Origin: an uncultured Porphyromonadaceae bacterium
GTDB lineage: Bacteria > Bacteroidota > Bacteroidia > Bacteroidales > Muribaculaceae
Length of the DNA: 11,118 nt
Direction of reading: 5' to 3'
NCBI GenBank assembly: GCA_947176285.1
Contig: CAMWQF010000062.1
Span: 1-11,118 of the forward strand
Position 1 is the stretch's first letter. Each line of letters starts with the position of its first letter. Positions 1 to 7,164 of this stretch are shown here, one piece after another. The notes under the pieces are model-generated. The model ran no database searches. It saw nothing but the letters and a program-made list of their open reading frames with translations, and was not told the origin of the DNA. Position numbers and translations under genes: made by a program.

Positions 1-2
1 AT

Positions 3-2267
3 CTTAAGAAGGGTGTGTATCTAACCCTCACATTCAATGCCGCCGACAAGCAGGAGACTGAGCTGCGTACACTCGTACGCCGAAGCCTGATGTCACTGCT
101 GATCCTGCTTATATTCATATGGTTGATACGGAGGAGATGGAAATATCTGTTTCTTGTTTCCGTAACCCTTGCGGCAAATATTCTTATTGCCGTCCTGATC
201 TACTGGCTGGCGGACATAAGGCTGCATACTTTCGCACTTGCAGGAATCACTGTGTCGCTTGGAATCATAATAGACTCATCGATAGTGATGGTAGACCATT
301 ATCTGCGACACCGCGATCGAAACGCGTTCATTGCAATACTTGCGGCATTGCTCACGACAATCGGAGCTCTTGTAATCATCTTCTTTCTGCCGGAACAACT
401 GCAGAAAGACCTGCATGATTTCTCTTGGATAATCATAATCAATCTCGGAGTGTCGCTTATTGTGGCTCTTCTCTTTGTGCCGGCACTTATAGAAGCCCCC
501 CAACCCCCTAAAGGGGGAGTTTGGTCATCCGATTCTCCCCCTTTAGGGGGTAGGGGGGCTTCCATGGGTAGTAAGGCACTCAATCTTTATGGAAAATACA
601 TTCGATTCACTCAGAAACGTAAATGGATTTACATTATAATTTTGATCCTTCTTTTCGGCATTCCATTCCATGCACTGCCTGACAAACTCGGTGATGAAGG
701 GAACATATATCTTCCGCAAGATGAGCGAAGGGAACTCCGATGGTATGAGAAAGCATACAATGCGAGTCTCGGAAGCGATTTTTTTGTGCGTAAACTTAAG
801 GACCCACTTTCCAAGTATCTTGGAGGCACTATGCGCCTTTTTGCAGATCATATCACTACAAGTTCCGACCGACGTCCTGATGAGAATGAGAAAAAACTTA
901 ACATACGCGGCAAAATGCCTGTAGGGGGAAGCATGCATGAGCTTAACGACAAGATGCTGCATATAGAGCGTTTTTTATCGCAGTTTTCGGAGATAGAGAA
1001 GTTTGAAACCAATATCGGATGGTGGGGCGGACAAATAGAGGTGGAATTTAAGGAAGAAGCACGAAACACAGGATTCCCGTATCAATTGGAGAATAAGGTA
1101 ATCGGTCAGTTGATATCCCTTGGAGGGGCAGACTGGAGCACATACGGAGTCAGCGAGCGCGGTTTCAGCAATTCGCTCAATCTTGCCTACCGATCACACC
1201 GCATCGAGATAGTCGGATACAACTATGACCGTCTCTATCGTTTTGCGGAAGAGATGTCAAAACAACTGCAACAGAATCCGAGAGTGCAGGACATAATCAT
1301 CGAGACTCCCGGACATGAGAATCAGGAGGATGAATTGTTTATGACCTACGACAAGGAGAGGATTGCACTCGACCGGTTTCCTATAGGTGCAGCTCATGCT
1401 TCACTGAGCGAGTTACTTGCGGAAAGGGAGCTTGGCAGATACCGGGACAAATATATAGATTCAGATATCCAGCTGCATTCAAAGCGAAACGACAAGTTTG
1501 ACCTGTGGCAACTTGAAAACTCTTATATAGACGTAAATGGAAATCCGACACGACTTTCCAACTATATGAATATCTCGCGCAGACAGGCTAAGAACAGTAT
1601 CCCGCGCAAGAATCAGGAATATGTGCTTAGAGTCGCTTTCAATGTGCTTGGTTCGTGGAATTACTCCAACAAACTTATAGAGAAAGTCACCGACGAGTTC
1701 AATTCAAAATTCCCGGTTGGATTCAGATGCCTTAACACCACCTACGGTTGGAATAAGGATGAGGGTACTCAGTATTGGTTGCTGCTTCTTGTGGCAGTGA
1801 TCATCTACTTTATATGCGCCATCCTGTTCGAATCGTTTACCCTACCTCTTGTAATCATAAGCCTCATTCCCGTATCATTCATAGGCACTTTCCTGACTTT
1901 CTATTTCACAGGAATACCTTTTGGAAACGGAGGATTTGCTTCGATGGTTCTTTTAGCGGGTATAGTTGTTAACGCGGGAATCTACCAGATGTATGAATAT
2001 CGAGGACTTTTGAAAAATGACAATAATGGAGACATGATATGCATATATCTCCAAGCATTTCGGAACAAGGCTGTTCCAGTATTCCTTACCATATTGTCAA
2101 CCATCCTCGGCTTGGTGCCGTTCCTTTTCGACAGGAAGGATGACGGCGACTTTTGGTTTACTTTCGCAGTCGGGAGTATGGGTGGACTTCTCTTTTCAAT
2201 ATTTGCTTATGTATTCGCGATGCCTATTTTTATGACTTTCAAAGGGGGTTCTACATATGAGTCATAA
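3..2267 (+). CDS. RND-type efflux transporter permease, 5' end outside the window
   Basis: This is an inner-membrane exporter of the RND superfamily. The frame is open from the first complete codon (position 3), so the real start lies upstream; about 754 codons are visible and roughly 280 are missing compared with a usual RND permease of about 1,030 residues. Numbered from the GTG codon at 15, the protein shows TM2-TM6 (about residues 24-159), TM7 (about 205-225), a large second periplasmic loop, and TM8-TM12 from about residue 587 to the end. TM4 reads GIIIDSSIVMVDHY, with one Asp (D87) where AcrB-like pumps have two. TM10 reads AGIVVNAGIYQMYEY, with no Lys in the relay position. A palindromic repeat adds about 24 residues after TM6. 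The substrate cannot be told. No adaptor or outer-membrane channel gene is visible; these may lie upstream. It runs convergently into bioGC with a 14-bp gap. Confidence 0.88.
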   Translation, partial: LKKGVYLTLTFNAADKQETELRTLVRRSLMSLLILLIFIWLIRRRWKYLFLVSVTLAANILIAVLIYWLADIRLHTFALAGITVSLGIIIDSSIVMVDHYLRHRDRNAFIAILAALLTTIGALVIIFFLPEQLQKDLHDFSWIIIINLGVSLIVALLFVPALIEAPQPPKGGVWSSDSPPLGGRGASMGSKALNLYGKYIRFTQKRKWIYIIILILLFGIPFHALPDKLGDEGNIYLPQDERRELRWYEKAYNASLGSDFFVRKLKDPLSKYLGGTMRLFADHITTSSDRRPDENEKKLNIRGKMPVGGSMHELNDKMLHIERFLSQFSEIEKFETNIGWWGGQIEVEFKEEARNTGFPYQLENKVIGQLISLGGADWSTYGVSERGFSNSLNLAYRSHRIEIVGYNYDRLYRFAEEMSKQLQQNPRVQDIIIETPGHENQEDELFMTYDKERIALDRFPIGAAHASLSELLAERELGRYRDKYIDSDIQLHSKRNDKFDLWQLENSYIDVNGNPTRLSNYMNISRRQAKNSIPRKNQEYVLRVAFNVLGSWNYSNKLIEKVTDEFNSKFPVGFRCLNTTYGWNKDEGTQYWLLLLVAVIIYFICAILFESFTLPLVIISLIPVSFIGTFLTFYFTGIPFGNGGFASMVLLAGIVVNAGIYQMYEYRGLLKNDNNGDMICIYLQAFRNKAVPVFLTILSTILGLVPFLFDRKDDGDFWFTFAVGSMGGLLFSIFAYVFAMPIFMTFKGGSTYES
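492..562. repeat. 71-bp palindromic repeat inserted in frame in the RND gene
   Basis: Two 28-bp arms, 492-519 and 535-562, are inverted copies of each other with one mismatch in 28; a 15-nt centre lies between them. Each arm has a C6-AA-C5-TAAA-G5 type core, so each arm is itself partly self-complementary. In the RND reading frame the element gives residues E160 to S183 with no stop codon, including the Pro/Gly-rich strings APQPPKGG and SPPLGGRGA. Composition is unlike the surrounding gene, with runs of 5-6 C or G. I associate similar C5/G5 palindromes with intergenic DNA of Bacteroidales, where they behave like REP/MITE-type repeats. That association is from memory and needs a genome search. 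Confidence 0.85.
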
Positions 2268-2281
2268 AAGTCAACGGATTT

Positions 2282-3619
2282 CTATTGAGGTTGAGAAGCA
2301 TGAATAAGCAGGATAATTGGACGGTAGGTCAATTTAGTTGGAAATGTGGAAAGGGGGATGGATGAGGAGGAGCGGCGCGGTGAGACTCCGGTGTGACGAA
2401 GATGCATCAACATTTCTCTTGGAGATGAAAAATTAAGGGTTCGCTCCCACTCTTCGGCTGTGATATCCGAAATCTGCTTGTATTCTTCTGCAGAATGGTA
2501 GATGAGTGGACATGGTCTGATTTCGTCGAGTTGATGCAGGTTGCCTTTTGTAAATGATGAGATGATAGCGAAACCTCCGGTGTTAAGACGAGACTTCACC
2601 GTGCGTATGAAATTTATAGGATTGGCAAACCATTGGATTGTCGAGGCACTTAGAATAACATCATATTTTGATGAAGAACCTTTTATCCATTCTTCCGCAT
2701 CTGCCACTATGTATTCTTCTTTCTTTGCTATGCCAAATTCAGGCATTGGCAAGAGATCTACGAAAGTTGCTTTGGTTGGCTTGAGGATGTTTTGCCAAAC
2801 TTCTGTCAGCAAACCTCTTCCTACTCCGATTTCAAGCAATGAATCGACAGGTGACTGTCTTTCACGTAATTTTTTCTTTAATATTTCTCCTATTCTATCG
2901 CAAATTTCTGCCTGGACTAATGCATTTTTTTTGTATGTTTCAGTAGCAATAGAGAATCCCTCCCCAATCAGGGTAGGATTAGGAATGACGTCTTTTATAA
3001 TTTGGGGAATTTCTATGGCATGAGAGGAATCAACATCGACTTTCACAGTTTCCGGGAATTTTGACCAATATCTATTGAGATTCTCAAAAGGGAATATACG
3101 GTCTTGCTTAGCAATGTATACCTTATCCCATTTTGACACAGGTTGCATCTTGCTTTGGGCTGCCGCAATTGCGTATAATTCATTTTTTAATGCATCGATA
3201 TCGGGAGATTCCGGCAGCATTGGATCTATTCTGCTTATTGAAGCCCTATCGCCTGCCATTCTACGATGGAATTTTTTCAAAGAATTGGTATCTAATCCGT
3301 CTGCTGTGGCTTTATAGACATTTGAAGGGATCCCGTATTCGTCAGACACAGGGAATTCAGAACCGCATATGGCTATTCGGGCTGCGGCATCTATATTGCA
3401 CTGAGAAGCTGCGAAGACACCAAGAGAGTATGCGAAAATATATATTGTAGAGTATTGAGCCGGAAGTTCGGGAAGAGCCAAATCGCGGTAATCACTAACT
3501 ACGGCTGTGTCCCAACCATCTACGATACAGTCGCTGTAATACCGGGCATCGGTAGACCATCCGGCAAATAAAAGTATGAGGCGCGTCGCCGCGCCTCTTT
3601 TAATGAATTCAATATTCAT
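2282..3619 (-). CDS. Bifunctional BioG-BioC: pimeloyl-ACP methyl ester esterase fused to malonyl-ACP O-methyltransferase
   Basis: One 445-residue protein joins two biotin enzymes that act at opposite ends of pimelate synthesis. Residues 1 to about 213 match BioG (DUF452, alpha/beta hydrolase): the LLFAGW motif near residues 16-21, nucleophile Ser65 in AYSLG, a probable acid Asp173 in KQDRIFP, and a probable His200 in SSHAIEIP. Residues from about 218 on match BioC: SAM-binding motif LLEIGVGRG at 261-269 (E263, G265, G267), then SASTIQWF at 324-331. BioC methylates malonyl-ACP so that fatty-acid synthesis can build pimeloyl-ACP methyl ester; BioG then removes the methyl group. The BioC tail keeps HLRHTGV and LTYRPI, but only 17 residues separate TGV from LTY, about 15 fewer than in E. 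coli BioC from memory. The gene starts 4 bp after the second OMP gene and is probably co-transcribed with both OMP genes. Confidence 0.88.
   Translation of the reverse strand: MNIEFIKRGAATRLILLFAGWSTDARYYSDCIVDGWDTAVVSDYRDLALPELPAQYSTIYIFAYSLGVFAASQCNIDAAARIAICGSEFPVSDEYGIPSNVYKATADGLDTNSLKKFHRRMAGDRASISRIDPMLPESPDIDALKNELYAIAAAQSKMQPVSKWDKVYIAKQDRIFPFENLNRYWSKFPETVKVDVDSSHAIEIPQIIKDVIPNPTLIGEGFSIATETYKKNALVQAEICDRIGEILKKKLRERQSPVDSLLEIGVGRGLLTEVWQNILKPTKATFVDLLPMPEFGIAKKEEYIVADAEEWIKGSSSKYDVILSASTIQWFANPINFIRTVKSRLNTGGFAIISSFTKGNLHQLDEIRPCPLIYHSAEEYKQISDITAEEWERTLNFSSPREMLMHLRHTGVSPRRSSSSIPLSTFPTKLTYRPIILLIHASQPQ
3578..3597 (-). promoter_or_regulatory. GC-rich hairpin at codons 8-14 of bioGC
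   Basis: A perfect 8-bp inverted repeat, GAGGCGCG/CGCGCCTC, with a 4-nt loop lies inside the start of the bioGC reading frame, about 22-41 nt after the first base of the ATG. It is much more GC-rich than the flanking codons. On the coding strand it is followed by ATACTTTTATTT, not by an uninterrupted U run, so it is a poor intrinsic terminator. A hairpin this close to the start codon could lower translation or partly attenuate transcription; that role is inference. Confidence 0.4.
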
Positions 3620-3623
3620 ATCT

Positions 3624-4229
3624 TTAGAAGAAGTATGCGAGATTCACACGGAAACCGTCGGCACGCCCTGAAAGATTTTCAAGTTTAATGGTTCGCGTAG
3701 AGTAACTAAGACCCCACAGATAACCGACAGTAACCTGCAATTTCTGGAATAGTTCGCAACCGAGTCCGAAATCGAGGGAAACAGTGCCAACCGGTTGTTC
3801 AAGAGCCTTGCAGTTTCCCGCAGCATTGAAAGTGAAAACCGGACCGGCATATACCAAAGGAGCAATGGTTTCTTCCACACCTTCAAGGCGAGTATATTTG
3901 AACCTTAGATGTAGAGGAATATTAATAGTGTGAACAGTGACAGTTTCATTTCCGAATCCATCAGTGTTCCATATCTTCCACTCTCCAAAATTCACTTTTG
4001 CACTGCGCATACCGTATGTGAGCCCGGCATCTACACCGAAACCGATACCCGGGATCATGATTTCAGTCATGATTCCGGCATCAAAACCGGTGCGAAGATG
4101 AGTCTCAAGGAGAGGCTCCTTCCAGTGAAATGTATTGAAATTTACGCTTGCAGTCGGGCCCCAACGGAGTTCTGCATTAGCTCCCAAGCCACACAATAAG
4201 GCTATAAGGGCCAAAACAAGTTTCTTCAT
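3624..4229 (-). CDS. Outer-membrane beta-barrel protein (PF13568-like), downstream paralog
   Basis: A 201-residue secreted protein. The ATG at 4229 is preferred to a TTG one codon upstream because it gives a regular signal peptide: Lys-Lys, a Leu-rich core, then cleavage near GLGANA. The mature part is made of alternating hydrophobic strands (for example GFGVDAGLTYGM and INIPLHLRFKY) and ends NLAYFF with the terminal aromatic residue usual for barrel proteins. Size and pattern fit an eight-stranded barrel. It aligns by eye with the next gene upstream: IMTEIMIPGIGFGVDAGL matches VMAEFTIPIVNIGADVSI, and PLVYAGPVFTF matches PIIYTGPDFLF. The two are therefore tandem paralogs. It starts 15 bp after its paralog and ends 4 bp before bioGC. 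No ligand or partner can be inferred. Confidence 0.85.
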   Translation of the reverse strand: MKKLVLALIALLCGLGANAELRWGPTASVNFNTFHWKEPLLETHLRTGFDAGIMTEIMIPGIGFGVDAGLTYGMRSAKVNFGEWKIWNTDGFGNETVTVHTINIPLHLRFKYTRLEGVEETIAPLVYAGPVFTFNAAGNCKALEQPVGTVSLDFGLGCELFQKLQVTVGYLWGLSYSTRTIKLENLSGRADGFRVNLAYFF

Positions 4230-4244
4230 CAAAGAAATAAATTT

Positions 4245-4886
4245 TTAGAAAAGATAAGCTGCAGTTATAGTCCAGTAGTTTTTCTTGCTCTTATAATTAA
4301 CATCATTAGGAATGTTAAGACCGAACTTACCGGTATAATCAGCAATATTGCTAAGACCGAAACAATATCCGCCTTGAATCTGAACGTGCTTCATTAATTC
4401 CAAGCCAATGCCAAGATTCCAACCCACTTCGCATTGTTTTGCCTTAACATCTTTCACAATATCCTTGCTTGCTTTAAACAAGAAATCTGGACCTGTATAG
4501 ATAATCGGAGAAACAAATTTTCCTACTATTGGAAGACCAATTTTCCATTTAAGATTAAGAGGCACATCAATGAAATTCTTATTTTCATAGGCTGCGTTAT
4601 TCTCTACATTCATGCGAGCATAAAGAATTGAAACATCAGCACCGATATTTACGATAGGAATTGTGAATTCAGCCATCACACCAGCCATCCAACCAGCTTG
4701 ATTACTCTTATCTTTTACCAGACTTTCAACAAGCTGACCAGCTTCTTCACGATTAATTATCTTCATGACATCAACATTGTTGAAATTGGCACCTGCCTTA
4801 ACACCGAAACGGAAATCTGCTGAGGCATATCCGAATGAGAAGATGGCTACAAGTGCCACCAGAAGAGCTTTTTGGAATGTCTTCAT
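4245..4886 (-). CDS. Outer-membrane beta-barrel protein (PF13568-like), first gene of the bioGC unit
   Basis: A 213-residue protein with an N-terminal signal peptide of about 23 residues (Lys near the start, hydrophobic core, cleavage near GYASA). The mature chain begins DFRFGVKAGANFNN, typical of the opening strand of this porin-like family, and ends YWTITAAYLF with a terminal Phe. Alternating strands such as FIDVPLNLKWKIG and VGWNLGIGLELM support a small barrel. It is the first gene behind a well-formed Bacteroidota promoter (-7 box at 4981-4988) with a leader of about 90 nt. Its paralog follows, then bioGC. Proteins of this family are common in Bacteroidales and rarely have known functions; a structural or adhesion role is only a guess. 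Confidence 0.87.
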   Translation of the reverse strand: MKTFQKALLVALVAIFSFGYASADFRFGVKAGANFNNVDVMKIINREEAGQLVESLVKDKSNQAGWMAGVMAEFTIPIVNIGADVSILYARMNVENNAAYENKNFIDVPLNLKWKIGLPIVGKFVSPIIYTGPDFLFKASKDIVKDVKAKQCEVGWNLGIGLELMKHVQIQGGYCFGLSNIADYTGKFGLNIPNDVNYKSKKNYWTITAAYLF

Positions 4887-4980
4887 AATTACATTGGTTT
4901 GAGTTAATATTCAGTTTATAGTCTTATGTATCATTGTGGATACCGTGATAATTGAGAGTTTTAACACTCCAATTCAGATG

Positions 4981-5011
4981 CAAAGTTAATAAAATTCTTG
5001 AAGAAGTCAAA
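4981..5011 (-). promoter_or_regulatory. Promoter for the OMP-OMP-bioGC unit
   Basis: Read on the minus strand, a -33 TTTG (5011-5008) is followed by a 19-nt spacer and the -7 box TAACTTTG (4988-4981), which fits the Bacteroidota TAnnTTTG consensus. Transcription should start near 4975, leaving a leader of about 90 nt before the ATG at 4886. Near the 5' end of that leader (about 4951-4973), GAGT/ACTC flanked by ATTG/CAAT can form a small bulged hairpin. Confidence 0.65.
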
Positions 5012-5028
5012 AAAAAATTGTATCTTTG
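4998..5028 (+). promoter_or_regulatory. Promoter for the exonuclease-membrane protein-bioF unit
   Basis: TTG at 4998-5000, a 20-nt spacer and TATCTTTG at 5021-5028 give a near-ideal Bacteroidota promoter. The start should fall near 5034, about 47 nt upstream of the ATG at 5081. This argues against in-frame starts upstream of 5081. The -33 element lies inside the footprint of the divergent minus-strand promoter. Confidence 0.7.
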
Positions 5029-5080
5029 CAACGTTTTTCAACTTTTGAACAGTTTCTTAGAGAGAACCATACATCATATA

Positions 5081-5728
5081 ATGAATATATCAATATCAAA
5101 ACAGCAACTTGCAGACCTCCCTCCGGCACATTTCTCAGGAACTATAGTTGTGGTAGACACACCTATGGCTGCCGACAGCGCAGTGGAAGAACTGCGTAAA
5201 GCAAATTTGATAGGATTTGACACTGAAACGCGCCCTTCATTCAAGAAGGGGCAAAACTATGATGTGGCTCTTCTGCAACTATCTTGTCTTGATACCTGCT
5301 ACCTATTCAGGCTCAATAAAATCGGCATGCCGGATTCGCTCAAAGATCTTCTTGAAGACCCTGAGAAAACCAAGGTGGGACTTTCTATCCATGATGACTT
5401 CCGCAATCTTCATAAAACTTATGAGTTTGAGCCCAATGGTTTTATCGAATTGCAAACATATGTGACCCAATGGAATATCATAGACAAAAGCCTTACTAAA
5501 CTTTATGGCATATTGTTTGGCAAAAGATTATCTAAGGCTCAAAGACTCTCGAATTGGGAAACGGAACAACTTTCGGAATCGCAACAACATTATGCCGCCC
5601 TTGATGCATACGCATGCACAAAGATATATTCTTATCTTAATGAAGGGAATTTTGAACCGGATAAATGTCCCTATGAAATTGCAGATGACGAACAATCCTT
5701 GAATGTTACTACCGATGAGAAAATATAA
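5081..5728 (+). CDS. 3'-5' exonuclease domain protein (RNase D-like, DEDDy)
   Basis: A 215-residue single-domain nuclease of the DnaQ-like/RNase D superfamily. The catalytic set is visible: Exo I FDTET (D47, E49), Exo II SIHDDFRNLHK (D106 most likely) and Exo III YAALDAY (Y171, D175). Tyr four residues before the last Asp puts it in the DEDDy class. It lacks the C-terminal HRDC domains of full-length RNase D (about 370 residues). The ATG at 5081 is chosen because an open frame back to 4952 would cross the promoter and add a non-conserved stretch. Its substrate, RNA or DNA 3' ends, cannot be decided from sequence. The 3' end overlaps the next gene, so the two are probably translationally coupled. 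Confidence 0.85.
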   Translation: MNISISKQQLADLPPAHFSGTIVVVDTPMAADSAVEELRKANLIGFDTETRPSFKKGQNYDVALLQLSCLDTCYLFRLNKIGMPDSLKDLLEDPEKTKVGLSIHDDFRNLHKTYEFEPNGFIELQTYVTQWNIIDKSLTKLYGILFGKRLSKAQRLSNWETEQLSESQQHYAALDAYACTKIYSYLNEGNFEPDKCPYEIADDEQSLNVTTDEKI

Positions 5729-5942
5729 ATATATCTGGCTGCCTACCTTACTCGCAATTTATTTTGTATTCATGACAGTATATTTCGGTCTTGATTTGCT
5801 TCGATCGGGGGAAACTCTTAGATTTTGGGGCACGATCGCCGCTGAAACTGCAGTTTTGATAGCGCTGGTAGTATTTTTGAAAAAACGCGAACGACTCCGC
5901 ACTGAACGAGAAAGGGATTTATCCGAAAATCAAAAGAATTAG
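5715..5942 (+). CDS. Small two-helix membrane protein
   Basis: A protein of 75 residues if translation starts at the ATG at 5715, giving MRKYKYIWLP; an in-frame ATG at 5703 would add four residues. Two hydrophobic helices are seen (about residues 7-29 and 40-58), separated by a short polar turn, GLDLLRSGETLRF. A strongly charged tail, KKRERLRTERERDLSENQKN, probably faces the cytoplasm. The gene overlaps the exonuclease by 14 bp and ends 10 bp before bioF, so it is firmly inside that operon. I do not recognise a named family and make no functional claim. The length and position make a real gene much likelier than a chance frame. Confidence 0.75.
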   Translation: MRKYKYIWLPTLLAIYFVFMTVYFGLDLLRSGETLRFWGTIAAETAVLIALVVFLKKRERLRTERERDLSENQKN

Positions 5943-5952
5943 ACTGACCGAA

Positions 5953-7071
5953 ATGTCGATTTACGAAAATACACTTAAGACTCTGGAAGAAGAATGCCGT
6001 CTTAGAAATATTCCCGAGGGTTTAGGGGGGCTTGATCTCATAAGCAATGATTACATGTCGCTTGCTACAAGACACTTAGAATTCATCAAAGAGTATCAAG
6101 ATAGGTTTGGCACTCCACTCATGTCTGCTTCCGCTTCAAGGCTCCTTCAAAGACATCAAAACGAACACAATGCCTTTGAAAAAATGCTTGAAAGCTTATA
6201 CAATAAAAAAATCCTTCTTCTTAATTCCGGCTACCATGCCAACACCGGTGCATTGTCAGCAATGTCTGTTCCAGGCACTCTAATAATCAGCGATAAACTT
6301 ATACATGCCTCCATGATAGATGGTATCAGGCTTGGACATGGCGACACTGCCCGATTTGCCCATAATGACATGGCTATGCTTCGAAAAATCCTTGAAAAGA
6401 AAGCATCTCTATATAAGAATATCGTCGTAGCCGTTGAATCTGTCTACAGCATGGATGGGGACTTGGCACCACTCAAGGAACTCGTTGAGATAAAAAAAGA
6501 GTATCCCAACGTATTACTGTACGTGGATGAGGCACACGCTTTTGGAGTTTTTGGAGAAAATGGACTTGGATTGGCTGAGGAACTTGGGTTGTTGCCGGAA
6601 ATTGATGTTCTTGTTGTGACTCTTGGGAAAGCGGCTGCAGGATATGGAGCTTTTATAGCCACTTCAGAGACGTTGCATTCATTTTTTATCAACTGCTCGA
6701 GGAGTTTTATATTTTCAACAGCTCTGCCTCCTTCTGTCGCTGCATGGGATATGCTGATGATTGAGAAACTTGTTGGTATGTCGGAAGAACGCCTGTATTT
6801 GAAAGAGTTATCAGAATGGTTCAGAAACGAAGTTGAAGCCATTACCGGAATGAGATGTCAAAGCCGGAGCCAGATAATACCTATTCATGCCGGGAGCGCT
6901 TCTCGAGCTATTGAGATGGCACAGAAACTGAGAGAGGCTGGGATTGATGCGTTGCCCATACGCAGGCCAACAGTTGCTGCCGGAACTGAGAGGCTTAGAT
7001 TGTCGCTATCAGCTGATTTGACGAAAGAGGATTTGGTCAGAGTTTTAGAAATAATTAAGGTTTGCTTTTGA
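5953..7071 (+). CDS. bioF: 8-amino-7-oxononanoate (KAPA) synthase
   Basis: A PLP enzyme of the alpha-oxoamine synthase family (372 residues, slightly short of the usual 380-390). BioF condenses pimeloyl-ACP (or -CoA) with L-alanine to give KAPA, releasing CO2. Visible signatures are LISNDYMSL at 29-37, SASASRLLQ at 58-66, NSGYHANTGAL at 91-101, the PLP-contacting DEAHAFGVFGENGLG at 192-206, the Schiff-base Lys226 in VTLGKAAAGYGAF, and PTVAAGTERLRLSLSA near the C-terminus. Related enzymes (Kbl, serine palmitoyltransferase) share the fold. The BioF call rests on these motifs and on biotin genes on both sides. It is the third gene of its operon. Confidence 0.85.
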   Translation: MSIYENTLKTLEEECRLRNIPEGLGGLDLISNDYMSLATRHLEFIKEYQDRFGTPLMSASASRLLQRHQNEHNAFEKMLESLYNKKILLLNSGYHANTGALSAMSVPGTLIISDKLIHASMIDGIRLGHGDTARFAHNDMAMLRKILEKKASLYKNIVVAVESVYSMDGDLAPLKELVEIKKEYPNVLLYVDEAHAFGVFGENGLGLAEELGLLPEIDVLVVTLGKAAAGYGAFIATSETLHSFFINCSRSFIFSTALPPSVAAWDMLMIEKLVGMSEERLYLKELSEWFRNEVEAITGMRCQSRSQIIPIHAGSASRAIEMAQKLREAGIDALPIRRPTVAAGTERLRLSLSADLTKEDLVRVLEIIKVCF

Positions 7072-7082
7072 CTTGGAGGGGC

Positions 7083-7097
7083 GCATGCGGAGCATGC
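7083..7097. repeat. GCATGC-GGA-GCATGC hairpin between convergent genes
   Basis: Two copies of the self-complementary hexamer GCATGC lie 3 nt apart in the 93-bp space between the bioF and lpxH stop codons. They can fold as a tight hairpin on either strand. The downstream + sequence, TTGCTTACGTTCTTATGC, is T-rich but has no clean U run, so a bidirectional terminator is only possible. Nothing else is recognised in this gap. Confidence 0.35.
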
Positions 7098-7164
7098 TTG
7101 CTTACGTTCTTATGCTTTGGTCTTGGTTTGCTTTTGTCTTTGAGTATGCAGGAGACAGAGAATG

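Noticed and set aside
543..962. Minus-strand ORF of 139 codons inside the RND gene
   Set aside because: It is antisense to a clearly conserved transporter sequence, has no family features and partly arises from the palindrome.
2345..2395. Frameshift in the BioC tail
   Set aside because: Both other frames stop before the conserved LTYRPI, which is reached only in the present frame. A deletion explains the short tail better than a frameshift.
2541..3023. Plus-strand ORF of 160 codons opposite bioGC
   Set aside because: It mirrors the BioG-BioC coding region, with no promoter and no recognisable domain.
4230..4232. TTG start one codon upstream for the second barrel protein
   Set aside because: The ATG at 4229 gives a standard signal peptide; the TTG adds only one Met.
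4952..5080. In-frame extension of the exonuclease by 43 codons
   Set aside because: It covers the promoter and transcription start, has poor composition for a protein, and the conserved domain begins after the ATG at 5081.
6018..6033. A TAGGGGGGCTT string inside bioF identical over 11 nt to the right arm of the palindrome at 535-562
   Set aside because: There is no partner arm nearby, and it encodes LGGLD at a normal place in the BioF N-terminus, so it is most likely coincidence.
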